In this document: piece after piece, positions 1-8,810 of the stretch
Layout of the letters: each line of letters opens with the position of its first letter
How positions within the stretch are numbered: position 1 is the first letter of the stretch
NCBI RefSeq assembly: GCF_040801915.1
Contig: NZ_JBFMIA010000004.1
Location: 62,001-126,000, forward strand
Direction: 5' to 3'
DNA from: Jeotgalibacillus marinus
Lineage (GTDB): Bacteria; Bacillota; Bacilli; Bacillales; Jeotgalibacillaceae
Length of the DNA: 64,000 nt
Notes under the pieces: model-generated
The model's database searches: none
Told to the model about the DNA's origin: nothing
The model's input: only the letters and a program-made list of their open reading frames with translations
Position numbers and translations under genes: made by a program

Positions 1-58
1 ATTCCAATGATTCCGTGGTAAAATATTTTCAATGTCTCTACAGAAAAGGAGATCTTCT

Positions 59-802
59 ATGCTCATTGATATCATCGGCGATATTCATGGTTGCCGCAAG
101 GAATGGATTGAATTATCTAAGAAACTTGGCTACAAATGGACAAACGGGCTTCCTGTCCATCCAGAAGGTCGTATACTTGGCTTTGTTGGTGATTTGACCG
201 ATCGAGGTCCTGATTCACTCGATGTTATTAATGACGTCTATCATCTAATTACCCAAAACAAAGCATTTTATGTGCCGGGTAACCATTGCAACAAGCTCTA
301 TCGATATTTAAAAGGAAACGATGTAAAAATTATTCACGGCTTGGAAACAACTGTAGCTGAGCTTAATTTATTATCTCCTAAAGAACAAGCCTCACACACC
401 AGAAAATTCATTGAACTATATGAAAAAGCACCTCTTTATCATGTACTTGATGCCGGCAAACTTGTCATTGCTCACGCCGGTATAAAACAAGAAGACATTG
501 GCCAACTAAACAAACGCATCACTGTATTTGTTCTATATGGTGATATTACAGGTGAGAAAAATGCCAAAGGATTACCGATTCGAAAAGATTGGGCACAAGA
601 ATACACAGGTGATGCTTGGATAGTATATGGCCATACCCCCGTTCATAAAGCTCGTTTTAAAAATCGTACTATCAACATTGATACAGGCGCAGTGTTTGGC
701 AATGAACTGACTGCCATTCGCTACCCTGAGATGGAGATTGTAAGTGTAAAGTCTTCTATGCCCTATGTACAAGAAAAATTTCGCGATGATGAACTAAATT
801 AA
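59..802 (+). CDS. prpE: PrpE-type metallophosphatase / diadenosine tetraphosphatase
   Basis: Calcineurin-like PPP-family phosphatase of 247 residues. The metal-binding motifs stand in order: GDIHG (residues 7-11), GDLTDRG (44-50) and GNH (74-76), followed by CNKLYR as in Bacillus PrpE. The family hydrolyses Ap4A asymmetrically to ATP and AMP, and has been linked in B. subtilis to spore germination. The ATG at 59 is chosen because AAAAGGAGA lies 7 bases upstream; the longer frame from 32 lacks a ribosome site. It converges on the pseudouridine synthase gene and shares a bidirectional terminator with it. The promoter lies outside the window or in its first 40 bases. Confidence 0.9.
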   Translation: MLIDIIGDIHGCRKEWIELSKKLGYKWTNGLPVHPEGRILGFVGDLTDRGPDSLDVINDVYHLITQNKAFYVPGNHCNKLYRYLKGNDVKIIHGLETTVAELNLLSPKEQASHTRKFIELYEKAPLYHVLDAGKLVIAHAGIKQEDIGQLNKRITVFVLYGDITGEKNAKGLPIRKDWAQEYTGDAWIVYGHTPVHKARFKNRTINIDTGAVFGNELTAIRYPEMEIVSVKSSMPYVQEKFRDDELN

Positions 803-849
803 AAATGTCGAAGGTCCACTGCTATACAATAGTGACCTTCGACATTTTT
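801..849. terminator. Bidirectional terminator between prpE and the pseudouridine synthase gene
   Basis: A nearly perfect 19-20 bp inverted repeat (801-820 and 831-849) has a 10-base loop, an A-run on its left arm and a T-run on its right, so it can end transcripts from both sides. The stop codons of both flanking genes lie in its outer arms. Confidence 0.85.
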
Positions 850-1741
850 AATTGTTCAAAAAGTTTTTCATATCGTCTGGTAGATCCTCTCTAAAGCAGA
901 CATACTCACCTGTATTGGGGTGTAAAAGTTGCAGCTCAGCACAATGAAGTGCTTGTCTAGCCATAAGGTCAACTTTCCCTCCATACAAGTCATCTCCTAC
1001 AATCGGATGACCGATATGTCTCATATGAACACGTATTTGATGCGTCCTGCCTGTTTCAAGTTTTAAGCCGACGAGGCATGATGCGCCAAAAACTTTTTTC
1101 ACCTCGTAATGAGTGATCGCTCGTTGACCATCTTCTCGTACTTCTCGTTCGATAATGCTCGAATTTTTACGTCCGATCGGTTCTTTAATAACACCACTTA
1201 ATGGATCCACTACTCCGTGGACAATCGCTAGATATGTACGAATAATATCGCCTCTTTGCTGATCTTTACTCAGGATGTGGTGTGCGTGAGAATGCTTGGC
1301 AATGAGCATTAAACCAGACGTATTCCGGTCGAGCCTCGTAACAATATGAACAGCACTGGGATAATTATGATTCGTATAATGTCCGATGATTGCATTCGCG
1401 ATACTTCCGTTTGGATGCTCTCTGGACGGAATTGTATTCATAAACGGAGGCTTATTAATCACCAAGATCGCTTCATCTTCGTAAAGAATCTTTAATGGAA
1501 TCTCTTCACCAATCAACGTTGCACTTCTTTTTTCACAAGGAAAAGTGATTTTTACGACATCACCCTGCGTTAAGCTTTTTCGTACGGTTGCTACGTGTCC
1601 ATTCACCTCTATTTCCCCACCGCCGAACTTTACGCCCGTTAACGCACGTTTTGAAATGTTTTTTTGCTTTAAATAATCTCGTAATAATAGTTTGTCTTCA
1701 TTGGCTTCAACAACCCATTGCATGGTAAATCTTTCGTTCAT
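848..1741 (-). CDS. RluA-family pseudouridine synthase (YjbO-like)
   Basis: A 297-residue protein with an N-terminal S4-like RNA-binding segment (about 12-65) and an RluA catalytic domain. The signature RLDRNTSG is at 136-143, with catalytic Asp138. It isomerises uridine to pseudouridine in RNA, probably 23S rRNA, but the target position cannot be read from sequence. The start ATG follows GTAAGGAGA. It is last in a four-gene minus-strand operon (UPF0738, relQ, nadK, this gene), 9 bases after nadK. B. subtilis has the homologue yjbO in the same place. Confidence 0.9.
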   Translation of the reverse strand: MNERFTMQWVVEANEDKLLLRDYLKQKNISKRALTGVKFGGGEIEVNGHVATVRKSLTQGDVVKITFPCEKRSATLIGEEIPLKILYEDEAILVINKPPFMNTIPSREHPNGSIANAIIGHYTNHNYPSAVHIVTRLDRNTSGLMLIAKHSHAHHILSKDQQRGDIIRTYLAIVHGVVDPLSGVIKEPIGRKNSSIIEREVREDGQRAITHYEVKKVFGASCLVGLKLETGRTHQIRVHMRHIGHPIVGDDLYGGKVDLMARQALHCAELQLLHPNTGEYVCFREDLPDDMKNFLNN

Positions 1742-1750
1742 ATCTTCTCC

Positions 1751-2545
1751 TTACCCATCAATAAATGAGTCGTGTACTCTCTTCCAAAATGGAAAAGGTC
1801 TGAATCTCGCAAAACGTATTTTTTCATCCGCCACTCGGTACTGAATCGATTTTACATCTTTATGCACTAAAGTTAAATGGTCAATCGTAATCAAAAAGTC
1901 TGACCGATTCACAGGTTTTAGCATACAGGTGTGGTGAGCAGGCATAATAAGCGGTGACCCTACCGTACGGAACACTCGGTTATTAATTGAAGCCATTTCA
2001 GCTAATTGAACTGAAGGCAATGATGGATGAATAATCGCACCACCTAGCGCTTTATTGTATGCAGTGCTCCCTGAAGGGGTTGATAAACAAAGGCCATCAC
2101 CTCTGAACACTTCAAAATGCTCTCCTCGAATTTCAACATCCATTACAAGTGTTCCATCTACACTTTTTACTGTGGATTCATTCAACGCTAAATAACGCGT
2201 TTCACGACTGCCATTTTTGTACCGAACAATAGCCTCAATAAGAGGATATTCAATAATTTGATACGGTGTCTTCGCAATTGCAATAACGAGCTTTTCAATC
2301 TCATCTGGTACCCAGTCTGCATAAAATCCTAGATGACCGGTATGCACACCAACAAACGCAGTTTTAGATAGGCGGGAGCTGTAACGATGAAATGCATAAA
2401 GTAACGTTCCGTCACCGCCAACAGATATAACAATTTCAGGCTCTTCTTCATCGTACTCCAAGTTAAAATCTTTTAAGTACGTTCTCATTTTATGCATGAG
2501 GGCGTTTGACTTTGCGTCTCCTTTGGATGTAATAGCAAATTTCAC
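1751..2545 (-). CDS. nadK: NAD kinase
   Basis: ATP/polyphosphate-dependent NAD kinase, 264 residues, making NADP from NAD. The GGDGT motif is at 43-47 (Asp45), followed by the NE motif in LALNES and the glycine-rich segment GDGLCLSTPSGSTAYN. The start is a GTG with GGAGG 9 bases upstream; its first bases overlap the relQ stop codon by 4, implying translational coupling. This is the counterpart of B. subtilis ppnK/yjbN in the same order. Confidence 0.95.
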   Translation of the reverse strand: MKFAITSKGDAKSNALMHKMRTYLKDFNLEYDEEEPEIVISVGGDGTLLYAFHRYSSRLSKTAFVGVHTGHLGFYADWVPDEIEKLVIAIAKTPYQIIEYPLIEAIVRYKNGSRETRYLALNESTVKSVDGTLVMDVEIRGEHFEVFRGDGLCLSTPSGSTAYNKALGGAIIHPSLPSVQLAEMASINNRVFRTVGSPLIMPAHHTCMLKPVNRSDFLITIDHLTLVHKDVKSIQYRVADEKIRFARFRPFPFWKRVHDSFIDG

Positions 2546-3243
2546 GAGTGTTTGCCTCCTTCATCTAGACGATCATCATAGCCACGCCTTCGTTCCGATT
2601 GTACTTTTCGTTTTTCTTTTACCTGGTCCTCTTTCTTTTCTTGAAAAAAGGCTTGAGCTTCTTGAATTTCTTCTCGTATCTCTGACATCTCTCCATCTAG
2701 ACGAAATGCCGCTTCTGCTGCGCGTTGCAATCGATCCTGGATATCTTTAGGGAATTGACCTTGATATTTATAGTTTAACGAATGTTCAATCGTTGCCCAA
2801 AAATTCATTGCAAGTGTTCGAATTTGAATTTCGGCTAAAATTCTCTTTTCACCATCGATGGTTTGGATAGGGTACTCTATAACAACGTGATAGGAACGGT
2901 ATCCACTTTGTTTTTTATGTGATATGTAATCTTTTTCTTCTACTACGATGAAATCTTTTCGTTGCCGGAGTAATTCCACTACCCGTTCTATGTCATCTAC
3001 AAATTGACACATCATACGCATACCTGCGATATCCTGCATTTCAGTTGCAAGGCTCTCGAGTGGCACCATTTTTTCACTTGCTTTATCTAAAATACTTGCG
3101 ATTGGCTTAACACGCCCTGTGACAAATTCAATTGGGGAATGAGAATGTTGTAACTGAAATTGTGTTCTCATTGCTTTTAATTTTATCTTCAATTCATCTA
3201 CTGCTTGTTTATATGGTTCTAGAAAAGCATCCCAGTGGTTCAT
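2542..3243 (-). CDS. relQ: Small alarmone synthetase RelQ/SAS1 (YjbM-like)
   Basis: Single-domain (p)ppGpp synthetase of 233 residues using ATP and GTP/GDP; no hydrolase domain is present. Hallmarks are SPIEFVTGRVKP, DIAGMRMMCQF, GYRSYHVVIEYP and the EIQIRTLAMNFWATIEHSLNYK block. The C-terminus is a charged helical tail (EIREEIQEAQAFFQEKKEDQ). Three starts are close together (GTG 3252, ATG 3249, ATG 3243); ATG 3243 is preferred because GAGGTG sits 6 bases before it and the protein then begins as B. subtilis YjbM does. The gene overlaps nadK by 4 bases, coupling alarmone and NADP synthesis in one transcript. Confidence 0.93.
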   Translation of the reverse strand: MNHWDAFLEPYKQAVDELKIKLKAMRTQFQLQHSHSPIEFVTGRVKPIASILDKASEKMVPLESLATEMQDIAGMRMMCQFVDDIERVVELLRQRKDFIVVEEKDYISHKKQSGYRSYHVVIEYPIQTIDGEKRILAEIQIRTLAMNFWATIEHSLNYKYQGQFPKDIQDRLQRAAEAAFRLDGEMSEIREEIQEAQAFFQEKKEDQVKEKRKVQSERRRGYDDRLDEGGKHS

Positions 3244-3289
3244 TCTCATCACCTCAGCATTTTTGGAATGTTGAGCATCTATTTAGACA

Positions 3290-3670
3290 TTATTCGTGTG
3301 TTGTTAAAAAAATTGATTCTACCTTTTCAACCATAGTCTCACCATAGTTGCTATTACCCTCGATATTAAAAACTAAATACTCGATTTCATCTTTTATTTG
3401 AATAAGTGGTACTTTATTTTCTCCAACATGAACGAAGATTTCTTGATTTTTATCTATCGAATTTTTTATATCCTGCCAAATGAAATCAGGGATATATAAA
3501 TATGTATAATTATCGCCTTCTTCAGCGAGATAAACAAATGCTAACTCGTCAGAATCTACAAGCATTTGACCGCTCGGTGAAAGGTTACCAATATTATCGG
3601 TCGCCTCACCTTGTAAAATAAGCTGATCATTAAGAACTGCTGCTTGATTAAGCCAAACTTTTTTTCTCAT
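3290..3670 (-). CDS. UPF0738 family protein (YjbL-like), function unknown
   Basis: A 126-residue soluble protein with no signal peptide or membrane segment, acidic in its C-terminal half (FNIEGNSNYGETMVEKVESIF). The segment SGQMLVDSDELAFVYL looks like the UPF0738 core as I recall it from B. subtilis YjbL, which sits at the same place. ATG at 3670 is preceded by AAGGGG. It is probably the first gene of the relQ-nadK-rluA operon (46 bases before the relQ start). No function can be assigned. Confidence 0.75.
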   Translation of the reverse strand: MRKKVWLNQAAVLNDQLILQGEATDNIGNLSPSGQMLVDSDELAFVYLAEEGDNYTYLYIPDFIWQDIKNSIDKNQEIFVHVGENKVPLIQIKDEIEYLVFNIEGNSNYGETMVEKVESIFLTTHE

Positions 3671-3802
3671 AAGCCAAAAGCCCCTTCCAAATTATCGTCT
3701 TTTCCATCTTATCATATCCCCCCCTTCTCTTTCACCTTGGCATTGCAGAAGAAGAAAAAAGAGTAGATAATAGTTGTAGGTAAAGTTAAAGGAGCGAAGC
3801 AC

Positions 3803-4390
3803 ATGTCACAAGAGCTTGAAATTGAATTTAAAAACCTACTGACAAAAGAAGAATATGTACGTTTGCGAACTTCCTTTCATTTTCCGAGTCAAGAAATCAT
3901 TACACAGGAAAATCATTACTTTGATACGCCTTTGTTTCATTTAAAAGAAAAAGGCGCTGCCCTACGTATTCGAGAAAAAAATGGTACCTATCAACTTACA
4001 TTAAAACAACCTGTTGAAGAAGGCATTTTAGAAACGCACCAAGCCATTCATTCGATCGCGGCCAATGACATGATGATGGGTGGAGAGTTGGTGTCAGGTG
4101 AAGTGTGTGATTTGCTCTTACTGATGAACATCCCCACGCATAAAATCGTTCATTTCGGTAGCTTAAATACAAAGCGAGTTGAGGTACCGTATGAAAACGG
4201 ACTACTTGTTATGGATCATAGCCACTATTTCACTGAAGAAGATTTTGAACTTGAATATGAAGTGACGAATCGCACTGAAGGCGAACAGTCCTTCATAAAG
4301 TTACTTTCATCCTACAAAATTCCGCTTCGAGAAACCGATAGTAAAATAGAGAGGTTTTATAAAGAAAAAATACGACAAACTCAAATGTAA
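3803..4390 (+). CDS. yjbK: CYTH domain protein (YjbK-like), putative triphosphate-binding enzyme
   Basis: A 195-residue protein of the CYTH/triphosphate tunnel metalloenzyme family. The defining ExExK motif is at the N-terminus (EIEFK, residues 6-10), followed by basic and acidic strands expected to line the tunnel (AALRIREKNG, LTLKQP, ELEYEVT). Members hydrolyse or bind triphosphates; the substrate here is unknown. AAAGGAGCG precedes the ATG. It stands divergent from the relQ operon and 15 bases before yjbJ, so the two are probably co-transcribed, as in B. subtilis. Confidence 0.88.
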   Translation: MSQELEIEFKNLLTKEEYVRLRTSFHFPSQEIITQENHYFDTPLFHLKEKGAALRIREKNGTYQLTLKQPVEEGILETHQAIHSIAANDMMMGGELVSGEVCDLLLLMNIPTHKIVHFGSLNTKRVEVPYENGLLVMDHSHYFTEEDFELEYEVTNRTEGEQSFIKLLSSYKIPLRETDSKIERFYKEKIRQTQM

Positions 4391-4405
4391 TGGATGAGGA
4401 GACTA

Positions 4406-5074
4406 ATGATGAATGTTGATGCGATGAAAAAAATACTTGAAATCCAAACACTTCGATCGTTCGGATCAAATACCAATACTCAAACACTTGACCAGCCTGA
4501 TTTATTTAACCAAATTATGCAGAACACAATAAATTCTGGCTCAAACGCAAACCAGCTTGGGTCCGTTGCAACGTTAATTGAACAAAATTCAACTCCTATT
4601 TACACATTGCCAACCGTTAATAACCAAATGGAAGTAGGGCTTTTTCAACAACCATTACTAAATTCAGTAAATGAATTAACAACAAGCGAGACAAGCACTG
4701 GTTCAATTGATCACATTATTGCTAGTGCGGCTACTACATACGATGTCCCTGAAGAACTTATTCGTTCCGTAATTAAACATGAATCTAATTTTAACCCCTC
4801 AGCCGTTAGCCACGCGGGTGCCTCAGGATTGATGCAGCTTATGCCTGGAACTGCAACGTGGCTAGGAGTAGAAAATATATTCGATCCAAAAGAAAATGTT
4901 TATGCAGGCACTAGGTATTTACGTGATATGTTGAATCGCTACAATCAAGATCCTGAGCTTGCACTTGCAGCTTATAATGCAGGTCCCGGGAATGTCGATA
5001 AATATAACGGTATCCCACCATTCAAAGAAACAACCAATTACGTCCGTCAAGTAATGGATAGCTACCGTGCATAA
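4406..5074 (+). CDS. yjbJ: Lytic transglycosylase, SLT domain (YjbJ/CwlQ-like)
   Basis: The protein of about 222 residues has a low-complexity, Asn/Gln/Thr-rich N-terminal half and a C-terminal SLT (goose-lysozyme-like) domain. The putative catalytic Glu126 lies in IKHESNFNPSAVS, followed by GASGLMQLMPGTA and AYNAGPGNV, all standard for the family. It should cleave the glycan strands of peptidoglycan. No classical signal peptide is visible, as in B. subtilis YjbJ. GAGGAG at 4396-4401 best supports the ATG at 4406 rather than the one at 4394. Confidence 0.88.
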   Translation: MMNVDAMKKILEIQTLRSFGSNTNTQTLDQPDLFNQIMQNTINSGSNANQLGSVATLIEQNSTPIYTLPTVNNQMEVGLFQQPLLNSVNELTTSETSTGSIDHIIASAATTYDVPEELIRSVIKHESNFNPSAVSHAGASGLMQLMPGTATWLGVENIFDPKENVYAGTRYLRDMLNRYNQDPELALAAYNAGPGNVDKYNGIPPFKETTNYVRQVMDSYRA

Positions 5075-5148
5075 ACAGTATTGGCTAGTTCTCAGCAAGA
5101 ACAACGGTGGTATTTTTTACAATTAAACCTTTTTTAAGTCAATATATT

Positions 5149-5177
5149 TGAGAAAAAGATCGTCCGTTGCTACAATA
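5149..5177 (+). promoter_or_regulatory. Sigma-A-type promoter for yjbI-yjbH
   Basis: TTGAGA (5149-5154) and TACAAT (5172-5177) are separated by exactly 17 bases and lie 35 bases before the yjbI start. This indicates that yjbI-yjbH has its own promoter besides read-through from yjbK-yjbJ. Confidence 0.65.
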
Positions 5178-5211
5178 AAGTTACATTTCAAGAACAAAGG
5201 AGTTATTGTCT

Positions 5212-5613
5212 ATGGTTGGTCAACCCCCAACACCTTATGAGGTGATAGGTGAAGAAAGGCTTTCAGCTCTAGTCCATGCTTTCTATCATCAGGTTGCAGA
5301 TCATCCTGAACTTATAAGTATATTTCCTGACGATTTTACCGAAACCATTCGTAAGCAAGAGCAGTTTCTCACTCAATACTTAGGAGGGCCAGCTCTTTAT
5401 ACGAATGAACATGGACATCCGATGCTACGAGCAAGGCATATCCCGCATGAAATCACACCTACGCGTGCAAAAGCATGGCTTAGCTGCATGGATATTGCTA
5501 TGGATGAAGTGGGGCTGGAAGGCGAACTAAGAGATGCCCTGTTTCATCGACTTTCATTGACCGCTCAGCATATGATTAATACTCAAGGTAAAGCAGAGGG
5601 TGATGAAGATTGA
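5212..5613 (+). CDS. yjbI: Group II truncated haemoglobin (YjbI-like)
   Basis: A 133-residue 2-on-2 globin. The proximal haem ligand should be His76 in RARHIPHEIT, with Tyr25 in the B helix and Trp89 in AKAWLSC, residues typical of group II. It binds O2/NO. ATG at 5212 is selected because AAAGGAG ends 9 bases upstream; a TTG at 5206 is too close. The stop overlaps the TTG start of yjbH by 3 bases, so translation is coupled. The yjbI-yjbH pairing is conserved in bacilli. Confidence 0.92.
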   Translation: MVGQPPTPYEVIGEERLSALVHAFYHQVADHPELISIFPDDFTETIRKQEQFLTQYLGGPALYTNEHGHPMLRARHIPHEITPTRAKAWLSCMDIAMDEVGLEGELRDALFHRLSLTAQHMINTQGKAEGDED

Positions 5614-6482
5614 CTGCAAAATATTGGACGGATACAGATAGGCAGGCAGTGGAACAAAAGCCACTGGAAATCTACCTCTTTGTAGACCCAATTTGCCCCA
5701 AGTGCTGGGCTTTAAGACCTATAATGAAGAAATTAATGATGGAGTATGAACCATACATTCGTATTAAACACGTTTTAAGTGGAACACTTTCAACTTTAAA
5801 TAAAAAACGGTCAGCACTCGCGCGAAATGAGGAATATCCTGTAACTAGATCAGGTATGTACTGTAATGGCTCTCTTCGGACTTCGAATCACCCTATCGAT
5901 TCGCCATTTATTGTTTCCGTTGCGATTAAAGCCGCGGAACTTCAAGGTAAACGGGCTGGAAATCGATTTTTACGATCTCTACAAGAGCAATTATTTATTG
6001 AGCAACTAGATATTTCTGATTTCCGAGTATTACAATCATGTGCAAATGAAGCCAACTTGGATCTAGATGAGTTTGTTCAAGATATTCATTCCGTAACAGC
6101 ATCCAAAGCTTTTCAATGTGATGTTAAAATCGCCTCTGAAATGGATGTGGAAGAAACGCCAACACTTGTTTTTTTCAATGAAAACATAGAAGATGAAGGA
6201 ATTAAAATCGACGGAGTTTATCCATATGAAGTGTATGTACAAATTGTTGAAGAAATGTTGTTAGAGAAACCTCAAAAAAAGGAGCTTCCAACAATCGATC
6301 AATTTTTAGAACGCTTTAAAGTAGTCGCGACACCAGAAGTCGCTATCATTTATAACCTTTCGATCCAAGAAGCAGAAAAAGAACTTAAAAAGCGCATGTT
6401 TCAACAAAAAGTAGAACCGATAAATGCTAAGAATGAAACGTTTTGGCGTCACATCCCACAAAATAAATTCCCCACCACTTAA
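5610..6482 (+). CDS. yjbH: YjbH, ClpXP adaptor for Spx (thioredoxin-like)
   Basis: A 290-residue DsbA/thioredoxin-fold protein with CPKC at 29-32 in KPLEIYLFVDPICPKCW. The family presents Spx to ClpXP for degradation, and redox or aggregation stress frees Spx. The later segment MDVEETPTLVFFN holds the cis-Pro-type loop of the fold. The start is TTG at 5610, overlapping the yjbI stop, with GAGGGTGA upstream. The target, spx, lies only 5 kb away on the opposite strand. A strong terminator follows. Confidence 0.93.
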   Translation: MTAKYWTDTDRQAVEQKPLEIYLFVDPICPKCWALRPIMKKLMMEYEPYIRIKHVLSGTLSTLNKKRSALARNEEYPVTRSGMYCNGSLRTSNHPIDSPFIVSVAIKAAELQGKRAGNRFLRSLQEQLFIEQLDISDFRVLQSCANEANLDLDEFVQDIHSVTASKAFQCDVKIASEMDVEETPTLVFFNENIEDEGIKIDGVYPYEVYVQIVEEMLLEKPQKKELPTIDQFLERFKVVATPEVAIIYNLSIQEAEKELKKRMFQQKVEPINAKNETFWRHIPQNKFPTT

Positions 6483-6494
6483 ATTAATATTTGC

Positions 6495-6531
6495 AGAAAA
6501 GCCCCCATCACAATGATGGGGGCTTTTCTTT
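6495..6531 (+). terminator. Rho-independent terminator after yjbH
   Basis: A perfect 16-bp GC-containing stem (6495-6510 with 6514-6529), a 3-base loop and a T-rich tail lie 12 bases after the yjbH stop. Confidence 0.9.
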
Positions 6532-6696
6532 ACGAACAAAGGGGATGGGAGAAATTATCACGGTTAAACAAAGGGGTATATGTTTTTTGTGATCAACTTC
6601 ACAGATTCATTTTATCATGTATTTACAAGTATGACAAGTGAATACTCGAATATAATTAAACAAGCAAGACGATAGCAGAGTAAGGAGGAATTCCTC

Positions 6697-6894
6697 ATGA
6701 GAAAATGGTTTGGAATTATATGGTTGATTGCGATTTTTGCTGCATTCATTTTACATTTATTCGCCTTGTTAGAAATTTTCCCATTGATTCTTTCTTCTCT
6801 TATTTTATTCACCTTACTATTTTCATTTGTTATTTGGATAACAATGGGAAAGCGATATCGTGGTCCTTCATCTTTTTCCAAACGAAAATACTAA
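6697..6894 (+). CDS. Small two-helix membrane protein, function unknown
   Basis: A 65-residue protein with hydrophobic segments at about 5-27 and 30-50 and a basic C-terminal tail (GKRYRGPSSFSKRKY). The perfect GTAAGGAGGA ribosome site 8 bases before the ATG, and a terminator-like hairpin immediately after the stop, argue that it is a real gene. I do not recognise a family. It stands alone between yjbH and pepF and is transcribed towards pepF. An overlapping frame (6705-6902) has no ribosome site and is ignored. Confidence 0.7.
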   Translation: MRKWFGIIWLIAIFAAFILHLFALLEIFPLILSSLILFTLLFSFVIWITMGKRYRGPSSFSKRKY

Positions 6895-6935
6895 AGGGAT
6901 GAACCATTGCTTACGCAACGTGATCATCCCTTTCT
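6893..6935. terminator. Hairpin between the small membrane gene and pepF
   Basis: AAAGGGATGA (6893-6902) pairs with TCATCCCTTT (6924-6933) across a 21-base loop. It can serve the plus-strand small gene and, with its A-run read on the other strand, pepF. Confidence 0.7.
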
Positions 6936-6942
6936 TTATAAT

Positions 6943-8763
6943 TTATTTACTTAATAATTCTTCCATTTCGTTTAACTTTTCTTCGAACACTTTGCATGCT
7001 TGTTCAATTGGTGCAGACGTAGTCATGTCTACCCCTGCTTTTTTCAATACTTCAATTGGATAATCAGAGCTTCCAGCTTTTAAGAACTCATTTACATAAT
7101 GCTCAACTGCAGGCTCTCCTTCTTCAAGAATTCGCTTACTTAAGGCCGTAGCAGCACTATAGCCAGTAGCATACTGATAGACGTAATAATTATAATAGAA
7201 GTGAGGAATCCTTGCCCATTCAAGACCAATTTCCTCATCGATAACAATGTCTTCACCAAAATATTTCTTATTTAATTTGTAGTATTCTTCTGACAGTGCA
7301 TCAGCAGTCAACGCTTCACCGTTTTGAGCTTTTTGATGGATAATATGCTCAAACTCTGCAAACATCGTTTGGCGGAAGACAGTCCCACGAAAACCTTCTA
7401 GGAAGTGGTTCAAGATATACAGCCGTTTTTTCTCATCGTCGATTGTATTTAACAGGTAATCATTCAACAAAGCTTCGTTGCATGTAGAAGCAACTTCTGC
7501 AACGAAAATCGAATAGCCGCTATATGGATAAGGCTGGGTTTCACGTGAATAATAACTATGAACACTATGACCAAACTCATGCGCAAGAGTAAATAAATTA
7601 TTCACATTATCCTGCCAGTTCATTAAAATGTATGGATTCGTGCCATAAGTACCCGAGGAATAAGCCCCGCTGCGTTTCCCTTTGTTTTCTTCTACATCAA
7701 CCCAACGGTTATTTAATCCTTCTTCTACCACGCGTTTATAATCTTCCCCAAGTGGTGAAAGCCCTTTTAGCATTAAATTTTTTGCTTCCTCGTATTGCAC
7801 TTTCATTTTTCCATCTTTTACAAGTGGTGTATACAGATCATACATGTGGAGGTCATCTAGACCAAGAATCTTTTTACGTAATTTCACATAACGATGCAGT
7901 AAATGAAGGTTTTTATTTACTGTATTAACTAAGTTGTCATAGACCGTTTCTGGAATGCTATTGTTTGAAAGTGCTGCATGACGAGCAGAGTCATAGTTTC
8001 TTACAAGTGCTGAAAAGTTGTCATATTTTACTTGTCCGCTCAGTGTTGTTGAAAATGTATTGCGAAAACTTCCATACGTTTTATACACTGCTTTGAAAGC
8101 ATCTCTGCGCACACGTGAATCTTCGCTTTCTAAAAAGTTGATATAATTACCATGTGTAATTTGTACTGTTTCACCATTTTCATCTTCAATCGTCGGGAAT
8201 TCAAGATCTGCATTGTTTAACATGCTAAATGTATTGCTTGACGCGCCCATCACTTCCGCAGCTTTAGCGAGTAAAGACTCTTGTTCTGCAGATAGCACGT
8301 GAGGACGTTGCGCGTTAATTTCTTCTAATGCATGGCGATATAATTGAAGCTCTTTCTTTTCTTCAAGGAAAAATTCAATTTTTTCTTCCTCAATTGATAA
8401 AATTTCTGGAAGCATAAAAGCAAATGCACTACTAATCTGAGTCACTAAATTTTTCGCACGGTCATCCAAGCTTTGGTAAAACGAATTTGTCGTGTCTTGG
8501 TCATAACGCATGTGCGAATATGTATAAAGTCTACTTAAACGTTCCATAATTCCATCTTGTAGCTTTAAAGCATTATAAAAATGATCGGCACTTTCACCAA
8601 GTGTCCCTTTCACTTCTTTCGCTTTCTTCGCTTCCTCTTGTAGTTCTTTATACTCGTCATCCCATAATTTGTCCGAAGCGAAAATATCTTCCAATCTCCA
8701 CGTTTGATCTTCCTGAACTTGACTACGTTCTTTCAATTTTTTCACTACTGTGTCTTTTGACAT
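6943..8763 (-). CDS. pepF: Oligoendopeptidase F (M3B family)
   Basis: A 606-residue cytoplasmic zinc metallopeptidase. HEFGH is at 395-399 (HExxH, zinc ligands and catalytic Glu) within LAHEFGHSVHSYYS, and the distal part carries the C-terminal M3 helices. It degrades peptides of roughly 7-17 residues. Length and N-terminal helical domain are normal. GAGGAGGGT precedes the ATG. It follows coiA by 47 bases on the same strand without an obvious terminator, so it is probably co-transcribed, as in B. subtilis. It fits a role in processing peptides brought in by the nearby Opp and App importers. Confidence 0.95.
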   Translation of the reverse strand: MSKDTVVKKLKERSQVQEDQTWRLEDIFASDKLWDDEYKELQEEAKKAKEVKGTLGESADHFYNALKLQDGIMERLSRLYTYSHMRYDQDTTNSFYQSLDDRAKNLVTQISSAFAFMLPEILSIEEEKIEFFLEEKKELQLYRHALEEINAQRPHVLSAEQESLLAKAAEVMGASSNTFSMLNNADLEFPTIEDENGETVQITHGNYINFLESEDSRVRRDAFKAVYKTYGSFRNTFSTTLSGQVKYDNFSALVRNYDSARHAALSNNSIPETVYDNLVNTVNKNLHLLHRYVKLRKKILGLDDLHMYDLYTPLVKDGKMKVQYEEAKNLMLKGLSPLGEDYKRVVEEGLNNRWVDVEENKGKRSGAYSSGTYGTNPYILMNWQDNVNNLFTLAHEFGHSVHSYYSRETQPYPYSGYSIFVAEVASTCNEALLNDYLLNTIDDEKKRLYILNHFLEGFRGTVFRQTMFAEFEHIIHQKAQNGEALTADALSEEYYKLNKKYFGEDIVIDEEIGLEWARIPHFYYNYYVYQYATGYSAATALSKRILEEGEPAVEHYVNEFLKAGSSDYPIEVLKKAGVDMTTSAPIEQACKVFEEKLNEMEELLSK

Positions 8764-8810
8764 TGTGACCCTCCTCGTTTATTCTTAAACTTTCTTTATC
8801 TTCTCTCTTT

